Source of the DNA: a bacterium
GTDB lineage: Bacteria > Myxococcota_A > Bradymonadia > UBA7976 > UBA1532
Direction: 5' to 3'
NCBI GenBank assembly: GCA_030427205.1
Contig: JAUHXC010000006.1
Coordinates: 124,001 to 188,000 of the forward strand
Length of the DNA: 64,000 nt
Shown: in pieces, positions 1-10,774 of the stretch
Layout of the letters: the number at the start of each line of letters is the position of its first letter
Position numbering within the stretch: position 1 is the first letter of the stretch
Notes under the pieces: generated by a model
Database searches by the model: none
Seen by the model: the letters and a program-made list of their open reading frames with translations, nothing else
What the model was told of the DNA's origin: nothing
Position numbers and translations under genes: made by a program

Positions 1-143
1 AGAGTCCGGGTCACCTGCGCAAGAGCCTCAAGCGGTGGAGGCGCCTCAGCCGGCGGTATGTCGCCGGCAATGAAGCCTCGATCATCGCGCGCTGCCCCCA
101 CCTCGCAGCCGCGCTCGACGAATTGACTGCGCTGGCGCCGTAG
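1..143 (+). CDS. C-terminal fragment of an unidentified protein (partial at window edge)
   Basis: The frame that ends at the TAG at 141-143 is open back to the window edge and gives about 46 residues, with a basic stretch (HLRKSLKRWRRLSRR) and a short helical tail. Its third codon positions are mostly G or C, unlike the other two frames, which supports this frame as coding. Nothing identifies the family. It converges on the hydrolase gene that ends at 161. Confidence 0.35.
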   Translation, partial: SPGHLRKSLKRWRRLSRRYVAGNEASIIARCPHLAAALDELTALAP

Positions 144-160
144 GGCGACGACGCGTCGCC

Positions 161-912
161 TCAGCGCGCGAGGCGGTCGGCGATGATGGCCAGCGTCTCG
201 CCGTCGAAGCCCAGGCCGAAGTGGCCGGTGTTCACCTCGACGTACTCGACCGCGTTGGCCGGGTTGGGGTCGAAGCACGCCCGCCAGTGCACGATCTGAT
301 CGCTGCGGGTGTAGATGGCCGTCACCGACGCGCCGAGCGGCTCGGCGTTGCGCTCGGCGATGAGCCGCTCGATGCGATCGAGATCGTAGCCTGCCTTGGC
401 GTAGCGCTCGGCGGTGGCGGTGTAGCGCGGGCCGCCGATGACCGGCGTGCCCATGGTGACGATGTGCTCGACGGCGAAGCGCCCGCTGCGGTGGGCCTCG
501 CGGGCGGTCTCGCGGGCCATGATGCCGCCCTGGCTCCAGCCGACCAGCTTGATCGGCCGCCCGGCGGCGTGGCGCGCCATGCGGTCGAGCAGCGGCGGGA
601 TCGACTGCTGCACGTCGCCCCGGTTGAGCCCCAGCCCCCATCCGATGACGTCGAAGCCCTGCGCCGTCAGGAACCGCCGCACGAGCAGCGTCGAGCGGTC
701 GCTGGTCATATAGCCCGGCAGCACCATCACCGGCCCCCGCCCGCGGGCCGCCGAGCGCCGGCCGCGGATCGCGAAGCGCGGCAGGCCGGCCACCGAGCGC
801 ACGAGGCGGGTGATCTCGGGGGTCAGCCGGGCGTCGGGCGTGCGCGGCGCGGGGTCGTCGTGGTGGGCGCCGCGCACCGCCGTACGCAGCCGCGGTGCGA
901 GCCGGCGGCGGA

Positions 913-916
<4 letters not shown>
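161..916 (-). CDS. Alpha/beta hydrolase (esterase/lipase-like)
   Basis: This 251-residue protein has the layout of an alpha/beta hydrolase fold esterase or lipase. The nucleophile elbow reads GWSQGG with Ser128. Asp206 (YTRSDQIV) and His232 (NTGHFGLG) sit where the acid and base of the triad are expected. The segment MVLPGYM near residues 64-70 fits the oxyanion-hole strand. The substrate cannot be read from sequence; lipase-like and PHB-depolymerase-like relatives are possible. No signal peptide is evident, although the N-terminus is Arg-rich. The start is a GTG (916-914) whose last two bases belong to the leuS stop codon (GTGA overlap), so it should be translated by coupling to leuS on the same transcript. 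The coupling with leuS looks like a housekeeping read-through arrangement and does not imply a shared function. Confidence 0.8.
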
Positions 917-3333
<2,417 letters not shown>

Positions 3334-3372
3334 CGTTGCCTCCCATCGGGGTCGGGTCGAAATCAGCCGCGG

Positions 3373-3401
3373 AGGATACCGCCCACGGCGGTCGGGCACA
3401 A
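3373..3401 (-). promoter_or_regulatory. Candidate sigma70 promoter of leuS
   Basis: On the minus strand, TTGTGC (3401-3396) is separated by 17 bp from TATCCT (3378-3373). The predicted transcript would begin near 3366 and leave a leader of about 33 nt before the leuS ATG. The -35 box is only a partial match, so this is a plausible site and not a secure one. Confidence 0.35.
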
Positions 3402-3551
3402 CGCGGGCGGGTGGGCGCGGGCTCTGGGGGCCTTCCAATCCCGCGCGCCGCGGCTTATCGTCCAGCGTATCGACACCCCGGAGGGCGGCAGCCGGGGGGC
3501 GTGCTCTCGCGCCGATGTCTCGCCGATGACCGGGTGACCGACAGGACAACG

Positions 3552-5306
3552 ATGAACGATCCGTATCGCGCGCTGCGCGCGCTCTCCCTCTGCGCGTTCG
3601 GCGCCCTGCTGGGGTGTACCCCCGCGGCTGACCCGGCCGACGACGCGGGGTCCGGTGATACCGCCGATGCGCAGAGCGTCGACGGCGCGATGTCGGACGA
3701 CGCCGGGCCGTCCGCCGCCGATCGCGGGGCCACGCCCGACGGCGCGGCGGCGGACGCAGGCCCGTTCGGCGACGCGCGCCCCGCACCGGACGGGGCTGCG
3801 CCGCCGGACGCCGCCCCCGACAGCGCGGACGGCACGCCGCCCCTCGATGGGGGGCCGCCTGCAGACGCTGCGCCCGACGCCGACCCGCCCCCGACGGACG
3901 CCGACCCGCCCCCGGCGGACGCCGACGCGCCCCCGGTTGACGCCGACGTCGTCGGAGACGTCGGCCCTGCGCCCGACGCGGCGCCCGACCCGTGCGAAGG
4001 CCCCGACCTCTGCGATGGCCTCGACGACGACTGCGACGGCCGCGTCGACGAAGACGAAGCCGGCCAGCCCTGCGGCACGGGCGCGGACGGTCGATGCTGG
4101 CACGGCGTCGTCGCGTGCGCCGCCGGAGCCGCGCCGGTGTGTCTGCAGCAGGCGCAGCCGGCAGACGAGCGCTGCAACGCCATCGACGACGACTGCGACG
4201 GGCAGACCGACGAGGGCCTCGACTGCGCCGACGCCGGCGAGGTCGACTGCGCCGACGGCATCGACAACGACCGCGACACCTACATCGACTGCCGCGACTT
4301 CGACTGCGGCCACCTCGCCGCGTGCGCCGATCGGGTCGAGCGCTGCGACAACGGGGTCGACGACGACGCCGACGGGCAGGTGGACTGCGCCGACTACGAC
4401 TGCGTCGACCACCCCGACTGCGCGCCGATCGACGCGCCCGAGTGCCGCGACTACGTGCTGCTCGACGACCCGACGCGCCACGTGGGCTTCGAAGACGGCC
4501 CCGACGGCGCCAACGTCTGCGAGAGCCGCGCCGGTGAGGTGGTCGACGGCCGCTGGCATCGCTTCGTGGGCGGCGCCGGCCAGCGCCTGCCCACCGCACC
4601 GCCGCCGCCCAACGCCTGCGGGACCCGCGTACCCGGCTTCCTCGACGGCGAGCACCCGGCGGTGGCCGACGGTATCGTCGACGGGCGGGTCTGCTTCTCG
4701 CTGCTGGGCGAGCGCTGCTGGGAGTCGATGCCGGTCCGCATCCGCGACTGCGGGCCGTTCTACGTCTACGCCTTCGGCACGCCCGACTGGTGCAGCGGTC
4801 GCTACTGCGGCGAGGGCGGGGCCGGGCCCGCGCCGCCCGCCGCGCGCGTGCCGGGCATCCAGCGCGACGTGCCGCGCCAGACGCTGCTCGACCGCGGCTG
4901 GCGGGTCTGTCATCGCAGCACCTTCGCCGACGCCGGCCCCGGCCTGTTCGACGCGCTCGACGGCTGCGGCGGCAGCGAGCTGCTCATCACCTGCGGCCGG
5001 GTCGACAGCGGCACGTTGAGCCGGGTGGCCGGCGGTGATCGGCGCGAGGTGGTCTGGCTGATCTTCCCCGACCTCGGCGAGCCGGAAGAGCACAACGGCG
5101 CCGCGTGGTACTTCCTCGACGATCAGGCGTTCGGCTTCGGGCCGCCCGGCGGGCCTTTCGACTTCGATCCGTGCGACGAGGCGGACGGTGACGGGCGGCT
5201 GTGCATCCGGCTCGGCGCCGACAACGCGCTGTTGCCGGGCGAGCGCTGCGGGGCGCAGCGGGTGGGCGCCGACCCCGACTGGGAGCGGCTGTTCTACGCG
5301 CGCTGA
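3552..5306 (+). CDS. Secreted lipoprotein with MopE-like CDGxDDDCDG metal-binding motifs
   Basis: This 584-residue predicted lipoprotein has a short signal peptide ending in the lipobox LLGC. An Asp/Ala/Pro-rich linker of roughly 130 residues follows, including three copies of a 7-residue DADPPPx unit. Next come Cys/Asp-rich motifs of the type [15 protein letters not shown] and [14 protein letters not shown], and two related units ([20 protein letters not shown]). These match the putative metal-binding motif of MopE-like proteins, common in Myxococcota surface proteins. The C-terminal 300 residues, with many paired Cys, are not recognised. The ATG at 3552 is chosen because it opens the signal peptide; a GTG at 3535 is an in-frame alternative. 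A calcium- or copper-binding surface role is inferred from the motif family only. Confidence 0.8.
   Translation: MNDPYRALRALSLCAFGALLGCTPAADPADDAGSGDTADAQSVDGAMSDDAGPSAADRGATPDGAAADAGPFGDARPAPDGAAPPDAAPDSADGTPPLDGGPPADAAPDADPPPTDADPPPADADAPPVDADVVGDVGPAPDAAPDPCEGPDLCDGLDDDCDGRVDEDEAGQPCGTGADGRCWHGVVACAAGAAPVCLQQAQPADERCNAIDDDCDGQTDEGLDCADAGEVDCADGIDNDRDTYIDCRDFDCGHLAACADRVERCDNGVDDDADGQVDCADYDCVDHPDCAPIDAPECRDYVLLDDPTRHVGFEDGPDGANVCESRAGEVVDGRWHRFVGGAGQRLPTAPPPPNACGTRVPGFLDGEHPAVADGIVDGRVCFSLLGERCWESMPVRIRDCGPFYVYAFGTPDWCSGRYCGEGGAGPAPPAARVPGIQRDVPRQTLLDRGWRVCHRSTFADAGPGLFDALDGCGGSELLITCGRVDSGTLSRVAGGDRREVVWLIFPDLGEPEEHNGAAWYFLDDQAFGFGPPGGPFDFDPCDEADGDGRLCIRLGADNALLPGERCGAQRVGADPDWERLFYAR
3876..3938 (+). 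repeat. Three tandem 21-bp units coding DADPPPx
   Basis: Units at 3876-3896, 3897-3917 and 3918-3938 each encode Asp-Ala-Asp-Pro/Ala-Pro-Pro-X, and a partial fourth follows. They lie in the flexible linker between the lipobox and the Cys-rich motifs, where in-frame copy-number change would alter only the tether length. Confidence 0.75.
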
Positions 5307-5360
5307 GCCCCGCTGGGCGGGTCGACAGCGCGAACGCCGATGCCCGGGGAGGCCCCCAGC

Positions 5361-5375
5361 GGCCGCGCTGCGGCC
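5361..5375. terminator. Short GC hairpin between convergent genes
   Basis: GGCCGC and GCGGCC form a perfect 6-bp stem around a GCT loop in the 74-bp gap between two convergent genes. It is followed by CGTTTC and not by a proper T-tract, so it is at best a weak or factor-assisted terminator. Confidence 0.3.
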
Positions 5376-5379
5376 CGTT

Positions 5380-5898
5380 TCACAGCGGGCGCACGAAGCG
5401 TATGCGCGGGATGCCCGGGCCGTCGTAGTCGGGCACGTAGGGGCCGCCCGGGCCACTCTCGGGGCCCGGTTCGAGGGTGAAGCCCATGCCGCGGTGGAAA
5501 TCGACCGACAGCACGTTCTGCGGCGAGGCCACGCAGCGCACCCGTGTGCAGCCGCGGGCGCGGCACAGGTCGAAGAAGCCCGTGTACATCAGCCGCCCCA
5601 CGCCCATGCGCCGGGCGCCGGGCCAGACGCCGACGAAGTGGATGTAGCCCTCGTCGGGGCGGTCGGCGGAGACGAAGCCCACCAGGAAGCCATACAGCTG
5701 ATCGTCGCCGGGCACATGGGCGATCAGGCTGGTCGAGGCGAAGTGCTGCAGCCAGAGCCGCGGCACCATCGCCACCCGCTCGCGGATGGCCAGCTCGGTC
5801 TCGAAGCCCGGCTGGCGCCACCAGTCGCGCAGGGCGTGAGCGATGCGCGGGAAGTCGGCCTCGCTGGCCGGACGCAGGGTGGGGGCGGGGCTGTGCAT
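5380..5898 (-). CDS. GNAT family N-acetyltransferase
   Basis: This 172-residue single-domain GNAT enzyme transfers an acyl group from acyl-CoA to an amine. The acetyl-CoA pyrophosphate loop is seen in the segment VWPGARRMGVGRLMYTGF (about residues 95-112), preceded by the beta-strand YIHFVGV. A C-terminal VDFHRGMGF segment is the usual GNAT motif B. The acceptor substrate is unknown. The ATG at 5898 is the first start consistent with a GNAT N-terminus (TLRPASEADFPRI). It is divergent from the VWA-like lipoprotein gene, with 87 bp between the two starts. Confidence 0.85.
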   Translation of the reverse strand: MHSPAPTLRPASEADFPRIAHALRDWWRQPGFETELAIRERVAMVPRLWLQHFASTSLIAHVPGDDQLYGFLVGFVSADRPDEGYIHFVGVWPGARRMGVGRLMYTGFFDLCRARGCTRVRCVASPQNVLSVDFHRGMGFTLEPGPESGPGGPYVPDYDGPGIPRIRFVRPL

Positions 5899-5985
5899 GC
5901 GGGCAATCCGACGGCGGCGCGGTGAAAGATCGAGGCGCGTCGCGTAGTACATGCCATGCACGGACGTACACGCAAGGAGGCCTCC

Positions 5986-7605
5986 ATGAATCGTCACCCG
6001 CTGCTGGCGCTCGCCCTCGCTCTGTCGACGCTGTCGGTGGTCGGCTGTGACGGCGGCCCGCCGCTGCCCGACCCGCGATTTCGCGAGGCGCATTACGTCT
6101 CGCCGCCGAGACGGCTCGAGATGCTGTTCGTCATCGACGACGGGCCGACCATGTGCGAAGAGCAGGCCGGGCTCACCCGCGGCTTCCAGGCGTTCTCGCG
6201 GTTCGCCTTCGCCGAGCTCCTGCCCCAGGTGCAGCTGACGGTCGCGGTCGTCCGGGCCGATCTCGCCGGGTCCGCCGTACCGGGTCAGCTGCTGGTCGAC
6301 CCGGCGCCGCCCGTCGCCGACGCACGCTGCGCCTCCGCTGGCGTGCCCGACATCCCGGACACCGCCGACTGCGCCGGGCTGATCGAGGCCGGCGAGCTTC
6401 CGCCGGTGGTCGGCGTCGGTCCGGGACAGCCTACCCCGGCGACGTGCGCCGAAGCGGCCGACCCCGCGGAGGCCGGGCAGTGCGCGCGCGACCACTTCGA
6501 CCGCCAGTTTCGCTGCCTGGCGACCCTCGGCACGGGCCGCGAGGCGCCGCCGCAGGGGCTCGAGGCGATGCGGCTCGCCTTGGACTGCAACGGGCCCAAT
6601 CGGGCGCTCTTCGAAGCGTGCTGCGTCGATACGGGCGACCCCGAGCGCGGCTCGATCTACAACCCGGGGTGCCGAGCGGCGGGCGATGATGCGCCGCGCT
6701 TCCTGCACCCGGACGCGTTCTTGATGGTGCTGTTCGTCAGCGACCGCGACGACTGCTCGGGCGGCGGCGCCGACTGCGCCGACCCGACGCCGGTGCGGGA
6801 CTACTACCGCTTCCTGACTTCGCTCAAGGCGCGCCCGCTGGCGCAGTTGTGGGTCACGGCGTTGGTCGGCCCCCCGGCGTTCACCGCCGAGGGCTGGCCG
6901 ATCTCCTGGGTCGACGAGCCGCCGCTCGAGGGCTGCGCGCCGGGCTCGACCGACGACGCGTGCTGCCCCGGCGGGGTCTGCCGTGGCCCCGAAGCGCCGA
7001 GCTGCGTCTCGGCCAGGGGCGAGGCCTACGCCGGCCTGCGCTATCGCCGGCTGGCCCGCGAGTTCGACGCCGAGTCGGCGTGTGAGGCCCCGGACCGGCT
7101 GCCGCCGGACACCGCGCGGGCGGTGGCCTGCGACGGCGAGGCGCAGGGCGCGGCCTGCCAGTGGCGGGACGCGCTGGACGACCCGCGCGATGGCATCTGC
7201 CTGCCGCCGGGTGATGGCACCGGCGCGGTCTGCACCGACTGCGCGACCATCTGCCACGACGATCTCGGCGGCGCCATCGCCGGGCCCTGGGCCGACTGGT
7301 CGGCGTCCGGGCCCTGGCGCGGCTGCCTGCAGACCACGCCGGCCTGCCGGGTCGTGGAAGACGGCGGGCGGGCCTGCGCCACCGACGCTGAGCGGGCGGC
7401 GCCGGAGAACCGCCCGCTGGAGGTGCGGCTCGTCTGCCCGCCGCCGAGCGCGCGCTACTGCGCCGGCCTCGATGCGCCCCTGGGCGCCGACGACTGGACG
7501 CTGCACCTCGACGCGCCCGACTGCGACGGCAAGCCGATGATCGAGCTGCAGGCGCTGCCGCCGCCCGGCTCGCAGGTCGAGATGCGCTATCACACCGAGG
7601 GTTGA
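5986..7605 (+). CDS. VWA-like secreted lipoprotein
   Basis: The 539-residue product has a signal peptide (LLALALALSTLSVVGC) with lipobox VVGC, followed by a von Willebrand factor A-like start EMLFVIDDGPTM. In that stretch the usual DxSxS metal site is altered to DxGxT. Many Cys pairs are spread over the rest of the chain, as in secreted proteins of Myxococcota. The start at 5986 is fixed by a strong AAGGAGG (5974-5980) five bases upstream. The MoxR-type ATPase gene follows after 53 bp in the same direction; MoxR ATPases often act with VWA proteins, so a functional link is possible but unproven. Adhesion or protein-binding on the cell surface is an inference. Confidence 0.7.
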   Translation: MNRHPLLALALALSTLSVVGCDGGPPLPDPRFREAHYVSPPRRLEMLFVIDDGPTMCEEQAGLTRGFQAFSRFAFAELLPQVQLTVAVVRADLAGSAVPGQLLVDPAPPVADARCASAGVPDIPDTADCAGLIEAGELPPVVGVGPGQPTPATCAEAADPAEAGQCARDHFDRQFRCLATLGTGREAPPQGLEAMRLALDCNGPNRALFEACCVDTGDPERGSIYNPGCRAAGDDAPRFLHPDAFLMVLFVSDRDDCSGGGADCADPTPVRDYYRFLTSLKARPLAQLWVTALVGPPAFTAEGWPISWVDEPPLEGCAPGSTDDACCPGGVCRGPEAPSCVSARGEAYAGLRYRRLAREFDAESACEAPDRLPPDTARAVACDGEAQGAACQWRDALDDPRDGICLPPGDGTGAVCTDCATICHDDLGGAIAGPWADWSASGPWRGCLQTTPACRVVEDGGRACATDAERAAPENRPLEVRLVCPPPSARYCAGLDAPLGADDWTLHLDAPDCDGKPMIELQALPPPGSQVEMRYHTEG

Positions 7606-7658
7606 CCGCCGCGCCCCGCCGCACCACCATGCGCCGCGCAGCAACCCGGGGAGCACCG

Positions 7659-8792
7659 ATGACCGACGCCATCCGCCTGCCGGTGGAGCAGGCCCGAGCC
7701 GACGAACTGGCGGCCCTCGCCGCCCACGACAGCGGGGTGAAGCCCGAAGGCTGGGCGCTGTCACCCCGGGCGGTCGAGCGCTTCATCCTGGGCCATGACG
7801 ACCCGCTCGAGGTCGAGATCGACGGCGCGACCCGCAGCGTCGAGATCACCCGCAAGTTCTTCGGCGACGACATCCTGGTGCAGCGCTGCATCGTGACCCT
7901 GGCCAGCGACCGCGGGCTCCTGCTCGTCGGCGAGCCGGGCACCGCCAAGTCGTGGCTCAGCGAGCACCTCGCGGCGGCGATCAGCGGCGACTCGCGGCTG
8001 ACCGTGCAGGGCAGCGCCGGGCTGACCGAAGACCAGATCAAATACGCCTGGAACTACGCGCTGCTGCTCGCCGAGGGCCCGTCGCCCAAGGCGCTGGTGC
8101 CCGCGCCGCTGTACATCGGCATGCGCCGCGGGCGCATCGTGCGCTTCGAGGAGATCACCCGCGCGCCGCACGAGGTGCAGGACACCCTGTTGATGGCGCT
8201 GTCGGACAAGATCCTGACCGTGCCCGAGCTGCCCGGCGACGACGGCGTCGTGCTCGCCCGGCGCGGCTTCAACATCATCGCCACCGCCAATACCCGCGAC
8301 CGCGGGGTCAACGAGATGTCGAGCGCGCTCAAGCGGCGCTTCAACTTCGAGACGGTGGTCCCCGTCGCCGATCTGAACCAGGAGATCCGGATCGTGCGCG
8401 AGCAGGTCGCCCGGCTGACGGCCGGCGGCCCGGCGGCGGAGGTGGCCCTGCCCGACGACGTGCTCGAGCTGCTGGTGACGACGTTTCACGAGGTGCGCCG
8501 CGGGCAGACCGCCGACGGGGTGAAGCTCGATCGCACCAGCGCGGTGATGTCGACCGCCGAGGCGGTCTCGGTGGGGCTCGACTCGGCGCTGTACGCGGCG
8601 TTCTTCGGCCGCGGCGAGGTGACCCCGGCCCACGTGGTCATCCACATGGCGGGCACGGTGGTCAAGGACGACCCCAAAGACATCGCCGCGCTGCACACCT
8701 ACTGGGACGTGGCGGTCAAGCCGCGGGCGAAGAAGGCGCTGGGGCGCTGGAAGGCCTTCCACCGGGCGCGCAAGCACCTCGCGCCGCGCTGA
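7659..8792 (+). CDS. MoxR-like AAA+ ATPase
   Basis: This is a 377-residue cytoplasmic AAA+ ATPase of the MoxR/RavA class, thought to act as a chaperone in assembly or activation of partner complexes. Walker A is GEPGTAKS (residues 91-98) and the Walker B equivalent is VRFEEI (about 161-166). Sensor-1 Asn is in FNIIATANTRD, and the arginine-finger region includes SALKRRFNFE. The domain fills nearly the whole chain after about 40 N-terminal residues. The ATG at 7659 has GGGGAG upstream and gives a sensible N-terminus. No cytoplasmic VWA partner gene follows; the only VWA-like neighbour is the upstream lipoprotein. Confidence 0.88.
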   Translation: MTDAIRLPVEQARADELAALAAHDSGVKPEGWALSPRAVERFILGHDDPLEVEIDGATRSVEITRKFFGDDILVQRCIVTLASDRGLLLVGEPGTAKSWLSEHLAAAISGDSRLTVQGSAGLTEDQIKYAWNYALLLAEGPSPKALVPAPLYIGMRRGRIVRFEEITRAPHEVQDTLLMALSDKILTVPELPGDDGVVLARRGFNIIATANTRDRGVNEMSSALKRRFNFETVVPVADLNQEIRIVREQVARLTAGGPAAEVALPDDVLELLVTTFHEVRRGQTADGVKLDRTSAVMSTAEAVSVGLDSALYAAFFGRGEVTPAHVVIHMAGTVVKDDPKDIAALHTYWDVAVKPRAKKALGRWKAFHRARKHLAPR

Positions 8793-8805
8793 GCAGCGCC
8801 TCCGG

Positions 8806-9024
8806 TCAGTCCTCCGGGTAGTGGAAGACCTCGTCGAGCCGCACGTCGAGCGCGCGGGCGATGCGGAACGCCACCTCGAGCGACGGTGAGTAGCGGCTCT
8901 TCTCGATGGCGATGATCGTCTGGCGGGTCAGCCCGACGGCGTCGGCCAACGCCTTCTGGGTCATCTCTCCGCGGCCGAAGCGCAGGGCGCGGATCGAGTT
9001 GGTCACCCGGGTCGGCTTGCCCAC
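8806..9024 (-). CDS. XRE-family helix-turn-helix regulator (YozG/DUF2178-partner type)
   Basis: This 72-residue protein is essentially one HTH_3 domain: MTQKALADAVGLTRQTI and AIEKSRYSPSLEVAFRIARAL form the turn and the scaffold helices, and VRLDEVFHYPED is the usual ending of this small regulator class. It most likely represses the adjacent membrane-protein operon. The GTG at 9024 starts one base after the stop of the upstream gene. A GTG at 9006 (VTNSIRALRF) is an alternative that would give 66 residues and a more typical N-terminus. The operator candidate lies upstream of the partner gene at 9492-9545. Confidence 0.88.
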   Translation of the reverse strand: MGKPTRVTNSIRALRFGRGEMTQKALADAVGLTRQTIIAIEKSRYSPSLEVAFRIARALDVRLDEVFHYPED

Positions 9025-9025
9025 C

Positions 9026-9445
9026 TCAGACGCCCCGTCGATAGCCCACGAGCTTGCTCGTAGAGCTGGCGAGCGTGGCGAGCACGTAGGCGGCGAAGAT
9101 GGCGTTGGCGATCCAGAAGTGGGCGAACCCGGCCAGCGTCAAGCCCAGCGGCACGACGATCGCGGCGCCGAGCACCACGCCGCCGATGAGCTCCCCGTGG
9201 CGGTGGATGCGCCGATCGCGCTCGTCGACGAGGTCGGCCTCGTCCGGCGCGCTGATGGCGGCGCCGATGGCCCCGACGATCTGCACGACGACATAGGCCC
9301 CGATCGCGGTCAGCAGAGCGCCGACGTAGGGCACGTCGGTCGCGGGCACGTCACCCAGGCGGCCGGAGATGACGACGAAGTACGCGCCGAAGACGACCAG
9401 CGAACCGATGGCGCAGACCCAGGTGAGCTTCTCTCGAAAGGACAT
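9026..9445 (-). CDS. Small four-helix membrane protein (DUF2178-like), partner of the XRE regulator
   Basis: This 139-residue integral membrane protein has four hydrophobic helices: about residues 8-28, 42-64, 88-108 and 112-130. A polar loop DEADLVDERDRRIHRHGE sits between the second and third helices. The motif DERD-x-I-x-x-x-G in that loop is characteristic of DUF2178-type proteins commonly paired with small XRE regulators. Its molecular role is unknown. The ATG at 9445 is preferred to the GTG at 9454 because GGAG lies eight bases upstream of the ATG but abuts the GTG. It is transcribed together with the regulator from the promoter at 9484-9512. Confidence 0.75.
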   Translation of the reverse strand: MSFREKLTWVCAIGSLVVFGAYFVVISGRLGDVPATDVPYVGALLTAIGAYVVVQIVGAIGAAISAPDEADLVDERDRRIHRHGELIGGVVLGAAIVVPLGLTLAGFAHFWIANAIFAAYVLATLASSTSKLVGYRRGV

Positions 9446-9483
9446 GGCCCCCACTCCGGTGCAGATGGAGAATCGATGCGTGG

Positions 9484-9512
9484 AATGTATGTGTCGGTAG
9501 ACATCGTGTCAA
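9484..9512 (-). promoter_or_regulatory. Strong sigma70-type promoter of the membrane protein/XRE operon
   Basis: On the minus strand, a perfect TTGACA (9512-9507) is followed after 17 bp by TACATT (9489-9484), and the ATG of the membrane protein begins about 30 nt beyond the expected start site. This is the best -35/-10 pair seen in the window and lies in a short AT-rich gap. The -35 box is half of the inverted repeat at 9506-9525, so a bound repressor would block it. Confidence 0.65.
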
Positions 9513-9545
9513 TGATGTTTGACACGGTGTCATGTCGAGCGGACA
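9492..9545. promoter_or_regulatory. Operator array of TGTC/GACA half-sites
   Basis: Three nested dyads occur in 54 bp. TGTC-GGTA-GACA is at 9492-9503, and GTGTCAATGATGTTTGACAC (arms GTGTCAA/TTGACAC) is at 9506-9525. TGTC-GAGCG-GACA, a weaker copy, is near 9533-9545. The central dyad overlaps the TTGACA box. This is the layout expected for autoregulation by the small XRE protein. Confidence 0.55.
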
Positions 9546-9566
9546 TCTTTCCGGGGTTCGGGCCCG

Positions 9567-10442
9567 TCAGCCGAGCAGTCGCCGATACACCGGCACCTGC
9601 TCGACCACCGCGAACCCGTGGCGCACGTACAACTCGAGCGCCGCGGTATTGCTCGCCGTGACGTCGAGCGCGAACCGCGTCGCGCCCAGCGCGGCCAGCC
9701 GGTGCAGCGCCCTCGCCAGCAGGATCGGGCCCAGCCCGCGGCCGCGGAAGTCGGGGTCGCGGCCGATCTGGTGCACGTGGCCCAGATCGGGCGCGACGGG
9801 CAGCGGGGCGCCGACGTTGGCGAAGCCGGCGATGGTCTCACCACACAGCAGCAGATCTTCGGACGCGCCCTCGGCGATCCGACGGCGCAGATCGTCGAGC
9901 GACCCGCGGAAGCTGCCGGGCACCGGCCCCATCGCCCGCGCCACGACCCGATGATAGGCCTCGACGTGGCGCGCCTCGGCGGTGATCCAGCGCCAGGTCG
10001 GGCCGGGCAGCGGCGGCATCGGCGGCGCGGGCTGCGGCGGGGTCTCCATCTCGTAGCTGGTGTAGGCGAGGCGGTAGCCGCGCGCGTCGAGCACCGGGCG
10101 CCAGTGCGCGGTATGGCTCGACAGCGGCACCTCGAGCCCACGGCGCGGGCCGCGGGCGACGAAGCGCTCGGCGGCGTCGAGGATCGGCGCCGCGTCGGCC
10201 CGACCGGCCAGCATGTCGAGCACGGCGCAGTCGGCGACGCTGTCGACCGCGTCGACGGCGACGGCGAGCGCGACGGTCTCGTCGCCGTCGACCAGCTCGA
10301 TGACGCCGTCGGGGCCGCTGACGAGGCGGGTGAGCAGCCGGCGGCGCAGGTCGGGGGAGAAGGGCGAGGCCGGCCGGCGCGCGCACACGTCGAGCAGCGG
10401 TTCGAGGCGGTCGGCGGTGAAGGGTCGTCGGGTGAGCGGCAT
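9567..10442 (-). CDS. Tandem GNAT acetyltransferase (mycothiol synthase-like architecture)
   Basis: This 291-residue protein has two GNAT folds in tandem. The N-terminal half (residues 1-150) is degenerate, with no clear acetyl-CoA loop. The C-terminal half keeps it in HQIGRDPDFRGRGLGPILL, followed by the expected TNTAALELYVRHGF-type motif (ASNTAALELYVRHGFAVV). The tandem arrangement resembles MshD-like enzymes, but mycothiol synthesis genes are not present here, so the substrate is left open. The ATG at 10442 begins MPLTRRPF and is preceded by GAAG. The sequence further upstream in frame is Pro/Arg-rich and unlikely to be translated. Confidence 0.8.
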   Translation of the reverse strand: MPLTRRPFTADRLEPLLDVCARRPASPFSPDLRRRLLTRLVSGPDGVIELVDGDETVALAVAVDAVDSVADCAVLDMLAGRADAAPILDAAERFVARGPRRGLEVPLSSHTAHWRPVLDARGYRLAYTSYEMETPPQPAPPMPPLPGPTWRWITAEARHVEAYHRVVARAMGPVPGSFRGSLDDLRRRIAEGASEDLLLCGETIAGFANVGAPLPVAPDLGHVHQIGRDPDFRGRGLGPILLARALHRLAALGATRFALDVTASNTAALELYVRHGFAVVEQVPVYRRLLG

Positions 10443-10774
10443 GGCCCATGCTTCGCCCGGCGCGGTGGCCGATTCAACCCGCGCGCGGTCAGATGACGGG
10501 TTTTCGGGTGCCCGGGGGCAAGGAATCCGCGGCGGATCGGTAGATCGACATGAACCCCGACCGGGAGACCGAACATGACCTTCTTCGAGAGCTGCCGTCA
10601 CTCGACCCGCCTGTCGCTTGTGGTGCTCGACGCCCTCGCCCGCCGGCCGATCGCGCCGAAGTCGGCGTACGCGCTGCCCTATCCGGCGCGATCCGACGCC
10701 GCCGCAGCCCGACGCGTTGAGCCGCGGTGCAGGCCCTGGTACCGTTCAGGGTAAACCGCTTGGGAGCATGGCAC
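10443..10774. other. 332-bp intergenic region with one doubtful small frame
   Basis: This gap separates two divergent genes. It contains a possible 59-codon plus-strand frame from the ATG at 10575 to the TAA at 10754 (MTFFESCRHS...), preceded by GGGAG about ten bases upstream. The frame has no recognisable motif, and its end overlaps the proposed promoter for the next gene. I consider it possible but unsupported as a gene. Confidence 0.4.
10717..10745 (+). promoter_or_regulatory. Candidate promoter of the DUF4157 gene
   Basis: TTGAGC (10717-10722) and TACCGT (10740-10745) are spaced by 17 bp and would start a transcript about 23 nt before the ATG at 10775. Each box matches the consensus at four of six positions. 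No alternative of similar quality was seen in the gap. Confidence 0.35.

Noticed and set aside
3876-3938. Regulatory direct repeats
   Set aside because: They are in phase with the lipoprotein reading frame and encode a repeated DADPPPx tether, so they are coding repeats.
3334-4599. In-frame N-terminal extension of leuS
   Set aside because: It is Arg-rich, runs through the divergent lipoprotein gene, and has no counterpart in LeuRS; the start at 3333 has a good ribosome binding site.
10575-10754. 59-codon small gene
   Set aside because: It has no motif, a modest ribosome binding site and overlaps the likely promoter of the next gene. It is noted in the gap description but not called as a gene.
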